Shown: positions 40,913 to 53,728 of the stretch, one piece after another
Layout: each line of letters opens with the position of its first letter
How positions within the stretch are numbered: position 1 is the first letter of the stretch
NCBI RefSeq assembly: GCF_021018805.1
Contig: NC_086250.1
Coordinates: forward strand, 65,235,322-65,299,321
Direction: 5' to 3'
Length of the DNA stretch: 64,000 nt
Source: Prinia subflava
Lineage: Eukaryota; Chordata; Aves; Passeriformes; Cisticolidae
Position numbers and translations under genes: made by a program
Notes under the pieces: model-generated
The model's database searches: none
What the model saw: only the letters and a program-made list of their open reading frames with translations
Told to the model about the DNA's origin: nothing

Positions 40913-43900
40913 AAATGATTTTTTTAATCATAAATTAAGTGAAAGTAGTTCAGAAAACTTTCTAGTAGAGGTTATTTCCACTGCTTGAATAATATACTGT
41001 TTGTCACCTTAAGTGGGCAGACCATCACTTTACAAAGCCATCCACTGCCAACTCTGTAAGTTATCCATTCAAACAAACCCATAGAAAAAGAAAATCCATC
41101 TTAGGGTTAAAACAAAAAGCAAAACAAAACAAACCACCACAAAAACCAAAAAAACACATGCTTCTTAGAGGAGATAGAATATCACTGGGACCATTGATAA
41201 TCAGAAAATTGCAGGTGTTTTTTATCAGTGTGAGCAGGGCACAGAGCTCTACTCCTCCAAATGAATGTAATCCTGGAGTGTGCTCATGCAGATGGATTTT
41301 TACACAGCTCCTGCTGCTGAAAGAAGCAGATGAGACTTGGTGTTATTTTTCTAAAGGATGACTATAGAAAGCAATTCACCTGCATCATTGAATTTGAATC
41401 TGAACACCTAAATGAGATCACCAGTTTTGCCCAGTACAGAGGTACATTGATTTATCCACATCCAGCACCTACCCAGAGCTTGTTCTGGCTCCTTCATCCA
41501 ACTGCCTTCCAGAGGAGGTGATGGGAATGGCTGCACTCTCAGATCTCACCCCAACATGAGACTCATCAGGATTTACTGCGTTGTTAACCTGATATATGTT
41601 GATAGGTTGATCTCTCAATTCACAATTGAAATAAACACCTTAAAATTTAGCAATTTTAAGGCACATCACCAATGGACCAACTCAGTGCACAAGAGTGAGT
41701 GCAGATCTCAAACTGGCCATCACTGTCAAGTCTCTTTTTAGAAAGACTATGCAGCAGAGAAACTTCCCTGGTCTCCAGTGGAAACAGTGAACAAAGAACT
41801 CTAAGCTCTACCATTATTTTTGATCTTATATGCACTATAAAGAGAGTCACAATGCATGAATGAATTGCAGCAAAGCATGGCTTCTAATCTACACTCCCAG
41901 CAATTTTTTTGGTGTGGATAGTAAGGCTGACCAAGTTAAAACCCATAAATGAGCCCATGGTTAACCATGTAATATACACATATCCTAAGTCAGGTTCCTG
42001 GACTAACTTGTATCCTAACTTCCTGGAGCATACTGTGGCTATAGCTCAGACCAATATGTTTACTGATGCAAGTCTTCCTGCTTCAGGTCGTGTTCTCTAC
42101 AGTGTCAGGAAGCCTTCAAAATGTTCAGTCAGACCAGGAGAATGTTTTCTGCTGCATCATGTTTCCTTCCTGCTTTTTCCACTCCAACCTTGAAACTTGT
42201 CCTTTGGCTACTTTTACCATCTTTTCAACCTAAACAGAACAAAATATCATCCACAGCACTGATATTTAATGAAGAAAATGACCTGATCCTAGAGGGCATG
42301 GGAGGGATAGAGAATGAGAAAATCTGTTTCCTAGAATGATTTCAAATAATTTCATTTAGGCTACTTGATGGGAAGATTTTATTTCTGGTTGTCTTCACCT
42401 ACCATCTTCATGACCTTTCTCATAAACAGAGACACTGTTAGGCACACTCTCTAATTGCTACTTGGTCTTTGATTTCTGAGCTAAATGTTTCTCTTATTTT
42501 GTATAAAGATAAAGGGAACAGTTTTCAGACAGGTTCAGCTGAGTCAACTGGCTCAAATACAAGAGCATCTTCTGGTCAAGTATTCAGCAGGGCCTTTGGC
42601 TTCCTGATCTATAATCATTTCAGATTAGTGACACGATAAAATGTCAAGTGATAAGAAAGAGCCATTTATTCTCTGATTTCAGAAGTTGTACATTTCTTCC
42701 AAGAAAAAAAAAAAGAATGGGTTGTAACAAAAAATGTATATAGAAAAAGCTTGTTAGATTGTGATGAGAAAAACAACTTAAAATTCATACTCAATCTCTC
42801 AAATATGGATCTACAGACTTAAGGGGGAAAAAAATTGTAAATTGATTTTGTGTGCCATTCTGTTCACAGTATTATGCCACCATCACCATAGTTTCTGAGC
42901 ACTTCCTAGCACTGTTAGGTGACATTAGCATTTGTCACACATGGAATTTATCACAGTGAAATTATTTATTACTATTCTTAGCAATGAAGATAGTGGGAAT
43001 GCGGGGTGGGAGGACTTATTGAGTGAGAAATGAGACTTGCATACATGGACATGTTTTGTTCCCCAAGGGTTGGAGCTGTTCATGCTTCTGAAAGCCGTGG
43101 GGGGAAAGCGTGGAACTCAGTCCACACCACAGCCTGCTTGATAGGACGTATCAGCTGTTCAAATATAGAAATGTGTATTTGAAATGCAAGAAATCCTTTC
43201 ACAGGAGAATTAACATCAAAAGAACAACAACAAGAAAATGACATACACAAAAAAATCCCCTCAGTGTTTTCACTCATAAGGTTGTTTAAATATGTCCTTG
43301 TAAATTCATGGTGATGCAGACCTGGGAAGAGACTTCTTAGTCCGCTCACCCCAGTGTCTTGGGATGTCAGGTAAATGTGCTATATAACACATGAAATGTT
43401 ACCTGAGTTCCTCTTAAAACCAGCTAGGCTGCCTCACTGACTACTTCTATTGGACAGCTTTTTCTGATTTCATTCTCATCATAGTTTAAGACTTCTAATT
43501 TGAAGACTAAATAAATTCATATGCTGTTCACACTTTTTTTTTAAATGTGCTTTGTTTAAAGCTCTTCTCTTGATGGAGATTTATTGTATTTGTAGCATCT
43601 ATCAGCTCCTTCCTCCAATAAGATCTTAGATGCATTTTATGAAACAACCCCAGGTAACAGGATGTTTAGGTTCTGTGGCCCCTTTCCACAGCTGATACCT
43701 GTATTTTACTGCATGCTGTATATCTGGATTGAGAATGTGTAGGAGATGAGCTGGAAAATGGGAAAGGCATTTAGGGACAAGGGAGTGGCACAGCAGAGGG
43801 GGACATCAGTGCCCATGTATAGGTAGGAAAAGGGTTTGGTGTGGCTGATCAGAGACTAATTATAGTTCAAGGATCAGAATATGTACACACCCACGTCTCA

Positions 43901-46900
43901 GCAAGAGTAATTAATTTCTAACATTTTGACACATTAAATGCACTTTATTAGAGAGGCAAAAATCGCATAAAATATCTGCAATCCTTTCTTTCTGTTGCCA
44001 CACATTAGTCTACTGTGCAATACATACATACTCAAAATCACGTGTGTGTAATGCCAATGCTGGACATTCAACAAAGTGTCCTAAGTGGAAACAACACAAA
44101 GTGATGTCTACAGTTCTGTTTGAATGCCAAGAGAATATCGAGCCCATGTTTCCTGCCTTGGACCCTGTTAAATTTAAGAGGGCATTTTCTTTTTTATTGA
44201 ACAGTCGCTCAGCTTCTATAATTCTCAGCTGTTTATGTAACAGTAAAGATTACCAAGGACAATAACCTTAGGGGACTAAGCACAGTTACTACACTACTTT
44301 AAAAATTAAGCCATGGAAAGTATGCTAAAATAATATCATAGAGTGGTTTAAACCCATAAAATTAAGGAAATTCCAAGTCAAGTCTGGAAATCCAGACTGA
44401 CAATCTCTCTTAACCCCAGGTCTAGTAAAGAGGGTGAGTGAGGCCAGTATTTCTGGGGTGCAAACCAGATTCATAATACTATCCTAATGCAGCTTTTGTG
44501 ATTTCATTTCCTTTCAGATTTTGCTCAGCCCAATCCTGCTTTGCTTTTAAAATAAATGTTTATGGTTATTCATTTTACAAAATGTTAACAATTCAAGGCC
44601 AGATCCCCTGTGCTCAAGTCAGAGAAGATGAGAGCAGCTTTAAGCTCTCTCCTTCCACTCCTCTAATCCTCAGCTTGAAAACTGCCTTGGGTGCATTGCC
44701 TTTGCATTGCTCAGCATTTGCTCTGGTAGACTGCACTGCCAATTCTGCCTTTTTGCCTGCAGCCATGCCCTCAGCCCTTGCAGGAAGGCGGTGGGGATGG
44801 TGTACAGCAAATTCTGCCTGCTGTGCAGCAGGGAACCCCTGGCACCAGGACAAGCTGCTCCCACCTGCCCAGGCCTCTACTCATCTCTTCTTTTTTAACT
44901 TCTACAGCAGTTCATGGAAGCAGGACATGATCCATGCTTCCTCAAAATAACTTTGTGCTTCTGAACTATGAGAGGCAATGGCACATCTAAAGGGAATCGT
45001 GTACTTGGCAATAGGCAAGACTTTGTAAGATATATGTGTAACATCAAGGCCGTTGCTCCTTATAGCAAAGCTGTACAGAAGACTGTTTCCAGCTTCAGAA
45101 TTTTTTTTCTGAGAGTTCAAAACAATTCTTGACCCTCACTGGGACTGAGTAAGATTGCCAAAGCTTTTTTTGTGCAGAGAAAACCCTATGCACATACAAA
45201 AGAGGAGGAAGAAATATCCAATGTGTGCGTGAACATGGCTTATAACAAAGCATGTGATTCAGTCTGGGGCACTGGACTGCAGCTTTTCATGTCCAAGATG
45301 ACTTCCCTGAGCTGCTTATTTTACTGTGTTTTTGCAAATGCTTCCTTGACACATCTGGCCAACTCTGTATCAATAATTAAATATACACTGCTACAGTGAC
45401 TGATGTATAGTTCCCTAGCTTCTAGATGAATGCCCTGACTACAGGGGTATAGAATGAGTCTCCCTTGTTTTATTTGGCTTGGTGACTGTTTAATTATTTA
45501 TACAAAATGAAAGCTTTAGAAGCCTGTGGGTATTTAATATCTCTAAGAGTCTTAAGAAGTCTTTAAGAGCTGCTGGTCAGCACCTTCCCTTGGGCTAGGC
45601 ACAGTTCTCTTCCCCAAAACATACAATTTCTGAAAGAAGGTTGAGCATCTCCAGAATGTGACTGTGTGATCTCTATAGTAACTCTGTGTTCCTGCTAAAA
45701 TCCCCCAAACTTAATCACTCTGTGTAATGTTGTTCTACTTTTATGCCAGTTCAGGGCAAGACAATTTCTGGGAAAAGTCTGCAAGCTCTTCACGTGCAAC
45801 TGTCTTCTCCTCTCCATTTTTGGTACCAAACATCTGTGTTCTCTGCACCCTGTCAGCTCTGACCTCAGCCTGAGTATGGCAAAAGCAGTTCAGCTGCTGC
45901 TCTGACTGAAGTAAACACTAACAAGGTCTCAGAACTGGATGCCTCACCACCTAATTATTAAACTCTACAGGGATGAGAATTTGTCTCAGTTTGATCAGAA
46001 CTGCTCTGCAGCTTTCCGTATATGCCCCTTAGAATATTGTTTTTCCATCTGAGGTTAAGTACACTGTAAAAAGCAACTAGAAAAGCAAACCCACCACTAC
46101 ACAGAAATCCATCTCTTTAGTAAAAATCTTATAAAGGTCTGCAAACTTAAGGTTCAAAAATAGTTTGTATAGATCTTTAAGAAAGCTGTGAACTCATTCT
46201 TCAATAAGAGCTTGTTTCATTAGAAGTATATGCACTTTAAAGATGTGCAAACACAGAGCTTCTTTTATATTTTTTTATTTTATAATTATATTTAAAAAAG
46301 AAAAATGACAAATTAAAAACAATAATCAAAGGACTGGCATGCCTGCAGTGTTTCAAACCCAAACGATTATCACTTTTGGATTTCCATGTTAAATGCTGAA
46401 ATTAAGAGAGCTGTGTGGAAAGGCTGCCAGGATCTTATCACTGGGAAATTAACAGTAAAGCCTCAGAGCCTCTAATAGGAATGTTGTAGTGCAGATTTTA
46501 GGCCAATCTTTCCATTTAAGGAAGGTAAGTGTATTAAGTTGCAGCGGAGAGAGAGATTTCAAAAACGTACTTAAGGATCATTCTCTATTAAATTATGGAC
46601 AGTTATAAGAGTAATTTCTAAAGGTTTCACTTTGATTCTTATCTTGTTTTAAATGAAGTTAGAAACTTTCCATACAGGAATATAGTGCTGAGAGTTGAAA
46701 ATCACCTTTACCCTGTGATACAAAAAAATGTCATCTTTCCACTTTTATGCTCATTTTGTAAAATACTTAAATTCAAGAAAGCTTGAGGTTCATCAGCTCT
46801 CCACCTCGAGCACAAAGCAGTTGTGGTTTCTGCACGCTGTCAGATGTAACCTTAGTGCTAATTTGGGAAAAGCAGTTCTCACATTTAGTGCTGAAAGACT

Positions 46901-47500
46901 GAGAACCGAATCCACAACGCAGTGACACATTTTCAGCAGTGAAGCACAGAGCCTGTGGACAATGGCTGCATTTTCCCACTGCATAAATCCTCCTGACTCA
47001 GCTGTCATTGTGCAAATCTACTGCACAAAAGGAGATTTTGCTTGCATGATTGGGCTTTAAAATGCCATCATGACTATCATAACAAAAATTGATGTTGGTC
47101 ATCTTTAACATGTTATTACCCCACCAGGTATCAAGATAGATGGGTATGTCTATAACCCTTATACTTTACTGTTTCTTGAAGCCCAGAAATCTAGTTTACG
47201 GTTATAATAAAATAACCCAATGAATACCATTTTTGTATTACTGGGTAAACACAGATTGTAGAACTGAAATGTTGTAGACCTGAATCTACTCTCCAGAAAG
47301 ACAGTAGTCCACATGAATTGCAGCAAAACTAAATTTAACAGGATATACATCAGATTCATAAGCTTGTCATATTAAAATACAGCTCCATACTTCTCATATA
47401 CACACTTACATGATACGTGTATCCAGTGTATCCAGTGTATATTATATACAGAGTTAATCCAACTTGCAATAACATCTTGTGGTTTTAATTATGAGTCAGT

Positions 47501-47519
47501 CAACATCATTATGATGTTG
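47501..47519. repeat. Perfect 8-bp inverted repeat with 3-nt spacer
   Basis: CAACATCA-TTA-TGATGTTG, two bases after a consensus AP-1 site TGAGTCA at 47492-47498. Confidence 0.85.
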
Positions 47520-48623
47520 TTATGGATTATATATACAGCTAATGTGATTATCCAGTTTGATACTAGTAGTTCTTGAGTAGCTTATAATAAAATATTTTTT
47601 AAAACATATTCTTACACATTAAAATACATGTGAAGAGTTTGCATTAATTGCAAACCCACATAAGAAAGCCTCAACCTCAGCAGACATAAATAATATGACT
47701 AGGAGCAAATAATGTCTAAGAATAAAAGAATTTGTGAATTCAAAAACAGGAGTGCAGGTGCAAGCAGTATGTACAGCAAAAGTAGAGCTAGTTAACTCTT
47801 AAATAATTAAAATTTAAATTAACTTAGCAACTACAGTTAGTAGTTCTTAATTCAAATGTCAGCTTTTTCAGACAGTGAATTCTCATTTCTAAAATGCTCA
47901 TATCCTTGTATAGCTGAAGCCAAGTGTAATTCCCTTTGAGCTATTGGAAATTTGACTTCAGTAAAACTTGGATAGAGTACTCAGATGCATTCTAAAGTAT
48001 TTGAGTACATGAAGCCAAAATTAGATCTTTTCTGAAACTATCTTTCCCTCCTCAGACACGCAAATGAACAACCACAGGCTTGATTACTAATATCCATACA
48101 ATAATGTAAGCTATTGTGCCTTGCTAAACTATTGGATATTTTGAAACCAAATCACTTGGAATCCCCAGGACCCTTCTCTCTTTTTCCAAACTCTTGACAA
48201 CTTTGGCTTGCTCTTGAAGTTCTGCTGGTTGACTTTCTGCTGGATGTGGTCAGTGTCTCCTTCAACCCAGCAAAAATTAAACCTTGTTCAAGGCACAATC
48301 CTGCCCAAGGCTCTGGACCTACTTTGTGTTCATGTGTGGCTGATGCCTCCAGCCTTGAGCTTTTGTCCAGCTTGCATGACTCTGCTGCTCATAGCGTCTG
48401 TGTGTGTTTTAAATTTAATCACACCCCACAAATCTCCGAGTAATTAAACCAAAAATGCTTCTTTTTCAAAAGTGATTACTTTTGATTAGTTTAACTGATT
48501 TAAGACAGAATTCTGCTCCAAATAACGGAGGAGTGTATATGTCACAGATGTTGCTGGAACGGAGCTGTGTGCTAGTTTTGGTGGGTGGATGAGTGTAACC
48601 AGAGAAATGTACATTTCACATAC

Positions 48624-48743
48624 CATTCAGCCACCGGGAGTCGTGCTGCTCTGTTCTGATGGGATGGTGATGCCCCAGAGTCCGGAAAATGGCAAAGTCC
48701 CTGCCCATGAAGTCTGCTGCTGTGCCAGAGTACAGCTCTCCAT
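48624..48743 (-). CDS. SEMA3A: SEMA3A exon B: sema domain, residues ~183-222
   Basis: A 120-nt exon with both borders in phase 1, so it is symmetric. The acceptor is CCCACAG|ATGGAG; its first two bases complete the Asp begun in exon A. It reads DGELYSGTAADFMGRDF, then AIFRTLGHHHPIRTEQ and HDSRWLN. The donor is G|GTATGT. These residues match the remembered human SEMA3A stretch at every position and form core propeller strands. The GRDFAIFR motif is typical of class 3 semaphorins. The exon stands alone between a 6.75-kb intron upstream and the 22.7-kb intron downstream. Skipping it would stay in frame but would remove 40 residues of propeller, so a functional skipped form seems unlikely (inference). 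Confidence 0.95.
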
Positions 48744-49249
48744 CTGTGGGAGGACATAACTGTAAGCAACATTCCTCAATTTTCCAGTCATGGTAAGTCA
48801 GAGAAAGCTGTCATTTGTTCATATTTCACTAATAGGGATAATGAGTAAATTAAAAAACAACAAGCCACATGCAACGTATTGTCATTGAAAATAGAGATTA
48901 GACCAAATTTCTCACTGCAGAGCTTAATTGCAACCTCTTGCAAATGAGCTGTATCTGCTGCCCGCTGGTGAGCTTTGCAAAAATATGTTTGAATTCTTAG
49001 GCTGGAACAGTGGCAGCCAGTGCATCTACCCTGGCAGGCAGGAGTATGCAGCCTCAGAAAACCTACCTCACTGTGAAATTGCCCTGTTTAGAACAGCAGT
49101 TTGGTCTGGAGACCTCCAGAGCTTCTGTCCAACCTACTGGGTTTATGTGAACTGAAGAGTCCAGCTCAGTCTCTTTTGGTTCAGGAAGTCCTTAGGTCCC
49201 TTCAAATTTTCCCACAGAAATTATGTGAGTTTTACTTTGGTTGGTGTGA

Positions 49250-49320
49250 GGGGTAGTTTTGGGTTTTTGGTTTGGGATTTGTTGTTGTTGTTGTTGCTGT
49301 TTTGTTTTGGTTTGTTTTTT
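49250..49320. repeat. G/T-rich tract with (GTT)n
   Basis: Low-complexity G/T sequence including about five GTT units. It is of the same class as the A/C tracts elsewhere, in the opposite orientation. Confidence 0.8.
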
Positions 49321-52300
49321 ACTCTATTTCTGAGCAGATCCTCAGAAAACAGTATACTTTACAGGAAAGACAGTGTTAACATGCTTTTCTCCTTTGTAAC
49401 CGTGGTACTGGCAGAGGGCAAAAGCTAAGGGGGAGAATAAACGAGATCTTTCCCTGCTACCTTGACCCCCATGCATTTTACAGCGAACAACTGAACTAAA
49501 AATTGACCTGTGGTACTTCAGCCCATAAATGGCACACACACAGCCTAGCTGGAGATGAAACTCATCCCAGTGTGTCCCTCCTCAGACAGCTAGAAGTGCC
49601 ACAGAGGAGACAGAGAGGGGGAAAGAGAGGCTGTCTAAATTCTAAGAAGCAGGTCAAGTTAAATATGTGCCAGCTGGTAGAGAGTGCAATAATAAGAAGG
49701 ACATTGTAATGAGACCCACAGAAAGAACCAGGGATCAAAGTACAACACATACCTTCCTGACATTAATTTAGAGCTTGTCCATGAAATCACTCTGAATCAA
49801 AAATGCTAAAAATGCATTTTTAGGACTCTGTTCTACATCTGAATGTGAAATGAGATAACCTACCCTATACTGTTAAAATGAAATTAAAAAGCATTATTCC
49901 TTCCAACTACTACTTTCAAGCTACCCATATTACACAGGTCCCTTGTGAAAAAGACAAGTTTGAGGATAAAATAACTCTTTCTTTAGCTAAGGTAATACAG
50001 TTTTCACGGTCATGATGAACTCTACCATATCCTCATTTTAAAACATCCTTTTAGGAACAAGTTTATCATTTTCATGGCAATTTTAGGTATTTCCATGTCA
50101 GGACAACCAGATCCAAGCATGCCTATTGGATATCACTGGCATCCTTTCCCCTGAACAGTGACACCATGAAATCACTGACTGAACCTACAGTGGCTCTGTA
50201 CCATATGGTAGTCATGAAAGTCAGGAAGGGTGAAAACGTGATAGCGGAAAGGCGTGGAATTGAATGAATTCACAGCAGAGATTAGAAACAAATAGACCAG
50301 TCATGCCCAGCAGGAGGTGTAATCAGAAGGGAAACAGAACAGCATATCATTAATTAACGATTTACTATTCTTCTATGTCATTTTCAGAATTTTTTGAAGG
50401 AGAGACAATCACTTAATTATAGTGATTATAATGTACAGAGTATGCAGCTGAGATTTTAAAGATCATAAAACCTTTTTGCCTGTGAAAAGGGCTTTGATGC
50501 TATGCTTAACCTTTCTTTAACCTTATCTTCATTTTCTTGTCTTTCAATCCCTAGTGAGTTCTGATAAATCAATAGAAATCAAAGGGGAAAGGAAAACCAA
50601 CAAGGCCTATTTTTCTTCTTAGTTATCAACAGATCTAAAGGTCAATCAGTCAGGAAAAAAATCTATATTTAATACTATACTGCTAAAAGTAAACCAAATA
50701 CAGTTTGAAAACTAATGAAATTATATATTTGAAGTATTTAGAATTGCTAGGTTTTTTTACACCTCTGTTTCTAACTTGATATATAAACACCACTGGAAAT
50801 GAACATATCTTCCAGGGTGGACTCAGCTCAGCCCAAGAGGACACTACAAGGCTCTTGTGGCTGGTACTTTTTCTTCAGTGGTGACAAGATAAAGGTTTTG
50901 CCAGTAACTGGCTTCAGCATGTTTCAAATGAGGAAGGGTCTGTAGAAAACTGTCTGACCTTCCTATCATCCCTACTACAGACCCTCCAAGTTTCAGTATA
51001 CCTAGACCAGTGCCTGCAGTTTGAGCTGATCTGCTGTAGTCATGCAAAAAGGGGATTTTGACTTCTTCCAGACAGAAATACCAAGGAATATCATTTATTT
51101 TTGTAAGGCTTCAGATAATTTTCGCAAAATTCAGGGTGAGCCTCAAGTCATGTCCCAGATGTGCACATCCCTTGAGTTAGTGCTATGCAAAAGCTATATG
51201 AGGATTTTGCCTCCTGTCTAGATAGAGGTATATTCATCTTTATTTCCCTGTGCATACCTTCTTTTGGACTCAAATTTACTCATTGCTAGTCTGGAAAATG
51301 AATCTTTAATGTCATGGATAGTCTTCACTATGGTATTTCTATTGTCAGCAGTTTTAAAAGAAGGTTTATAAATTTTAAGAAGAAAGTGGAGATTAATAGT
51401 TGGAAAACTCATAAACATTTATTGAAGGGAAAAAATAAAGTAGAAAAAAAAAAAGGAAAAAACCTGGTCACTTTGTCTTTCCAGCCCAGCAGCACAAAGG
51501 AACAACTGTCCAGAACTAAAGGATGGCCTTCAGTTGTTTGCATAGCTACAAAACATATTTTGGACAAAAAACACCTATTGTAATGGAGGAGCACGCTGAC
51601 ACAAGAATGTAAACAGAAATACATATATTGACTTTACTAAGTAAAGAAGCAACAATTAAAATCCATTGTAATGCTGATTTTTGGAGGGGAGGAACCATTT
51701 TTGTCTGTACTGCACATAAACTTCACAGAAGTCAGAATAACTCCCCAAGGTCATGATATACAAAAATGTTGAAAACTAAGCAATAGGCATATATTTGATA
51801 TTTTTTTTGTATTCAGCTTTTAAATCAGATTGCATTCTGAAAGAAAATAATTTGTGGAAAGTTAAGGATCTGTTAAATTTCCTTTTAAATGAATGAGGAA
51901 TATAGGCAAAACCAAGCCTTGAATGTCACAATTACTCTCAATGATAAAAGGGCTCACCAATGAAATCTATCCTTGGTTAAAAGGTTTATTCAGTAAAGGT
52001 AAGATTTTCAGACATAGGGGTGGTTTGACTTCATTTCTTTTGAAGCCAATAGCTAAAACTTCCCAGAAAGTACAGTAATTTTAAAATCTTGAACCTCATA
52101 TGTACTTACGAGGTAACTTCTAAGAAATAGAGTAGTAAAGTTATTCACTGGTGAAAACCTCTTTCATATCATATTAATACATATTTGGGAGGATTAAGGT
52201 ATCTAAACTGGTTTTTACACGAAAACTGGTTTTTAAATTTTTTTTTTAAATGAAAGGTTAAATAATTGTTAAATTCTAAAAGGAAACGTGAATTGTTTAA

Positions 52301-53686
52301 AGAAAAAAATCAATGAGACACAGAAGCATAAAAAGCTTTGAGATTCTGGATAACCAAAGCTGTTGAAAATACCAAATGGTCATTTCCCTAAACAAACTGA
52401 TATTGGGACAATGCTGCCTCCTTCTCTAAAGGTTTTCTTTTTAAATATCCTAATGCAATTCCTGTAGTCTAACACATTCAGTGATATTTTCCCCTGTGAT
52501 TATATTCCTTGGAAACCATGCTGCTTCTCATTTTCCTCCTGCACTGGAATACTCATGAGTGGTGCCCAGGGATTTCTCAGTCTCTACATTTCATGCATTA
52601 GCCCACTCAAATGGAGACTGCTTAGTTAGCAGCACATAGATGGGAATGGCTGCATAGGCTCTTACATTACTAGGAACTAGTTATATCATGCTCCCAGCTG
52701 GCATTTACTTTAGAGTAGGACAGCAATAACCAACTTTAATGAACAACTGTTAAAAAAATAATGAAAAATGTTTGCAGGTGGATGGAACAAGGAATGGAAA
52801 TGGAAAATATTGGAAAGATTTAATAAACATGAACTGTTTATTTTCATTTAGCTTTAGTGTGGGGGTTTTTTGTTGTTTGTTTTTGGGGTTTTTTTTCCAA
52901 ATACTATTGATTTTTTTAGGAGAGAGGGAAAACTGAAGATCCTCTTTACACTGGTAAGAGTTTGTTTCAGCTGAAATATAGAATAGGCTTCTTGGGAACT
53001 AATGGCTATTAAAGACCTGAAGTTACTTTTTCCAAATTAACCTTCATGTTTTGCCCAAATTCCTACATTTCACTTACCTAAAATTTACTTTCTACTTATG
53101 GTGTCAAAAACATGTTCTCCTTCCACACTTTGCAAAATATCTGTTTAGTGTTTCTGATGATGAAGAGGGATAATGTTTCCCTCCTGTATGGAACCATCTG
53201 AATTACTCTTCTCAGCCTTTTTTTTTACTTTCCTGATAGTTGCTTTGAATGTCTAATTGTAACATTGCATTTTAATGAATGCTGGGGAATTCTTTTACAT
53301 AGTTGTCTTAAATCTCAGATAAACCATGGTCACTTAGAAGGACAAATATTCTGTCACGTGAAGGGCCAGAAGCAGCTGAGTTACAGCTCAGCCCAGGAGA
53401 GAGAAGCAGCAGTGCATCCATGTCCTTGGTGTGACGTCTTTGTGGTTAGAGGCTCCTCTGGCCTCCATGCCCACATTCACTGCTTCACTGCCATCTCCCA
53501 GATTTGGAGAGCAGTTGGACCAAACCTCCCCATGCAGTCACTGCCTGGCCAGCATATTCCTTGTTTCTCAACAGTTTTGGGGGGAGGAAATGATTTTGCT
53601 TTGGGTCATCATTTTACCATAAAAAACAAAGGGTTTTTTGGCAAAGAGGAGTTATTTTTAGGCAAAGAACCAGCGGTGAATTTGCC

Positions 53687-53728
53687 ATACACCCTCTGAA
53701 ATACACACTCTGCAATACACACTGGGCA
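53687..53728. repeat. Three-copy 14-bp imperfect tandem repeat
   Basis: ATACACCCTCTGAA, ATACACACTCTGCA and ATACACACTGGGCA follow each other without gaps. This is a small minisatellite-like array in the intron between exons A and B. Confidence 0.85.

Larger units (their letters stand above)
25967..48623 (-). other. SEMA3A: SEMA3A 22.7-kb intron between exons B and C
   Basis: The largest intron in the window. It holds a decayed LINE reverse-transcriptase fragment (about 28115-28300), a degenerate TG/TA tract (27240-27375), a TAA-rich run (35294-35343), a short GATA run (40897-40912), A/C-rich tracts (32381-32420, 41108-41160), a 14-bp tandem duplication (36004-36031), a palindrome beside an AP-1 site (47492-47519), a CpG-containing patch (39755-39975) and several possible conserved regulatory blocks. 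The longest ORF, 150 codons at 44498-44950 on the plus strand, shows no domain. No nested gene was recognised. Confidence 0.75.

Noticed and set aside
44498..44950. 150-codon plus-strand ORF, the longest in the window, with overlapping minus-strand ORFs
   Set aside because: It lies inside a SEMA3A intron, has no recognisable domain, and the Cys/Ala/Ser-rich composition follows a local GC-rich patch. Open frames on both strands suggest low stop-codon density, not coding.
53265..53699. 144-codon plus-strand ORF
   Set aside because: No domain, signal or repeat match that I can recognise. Composition changes along its length and it ends in the 14-bp tandem array.
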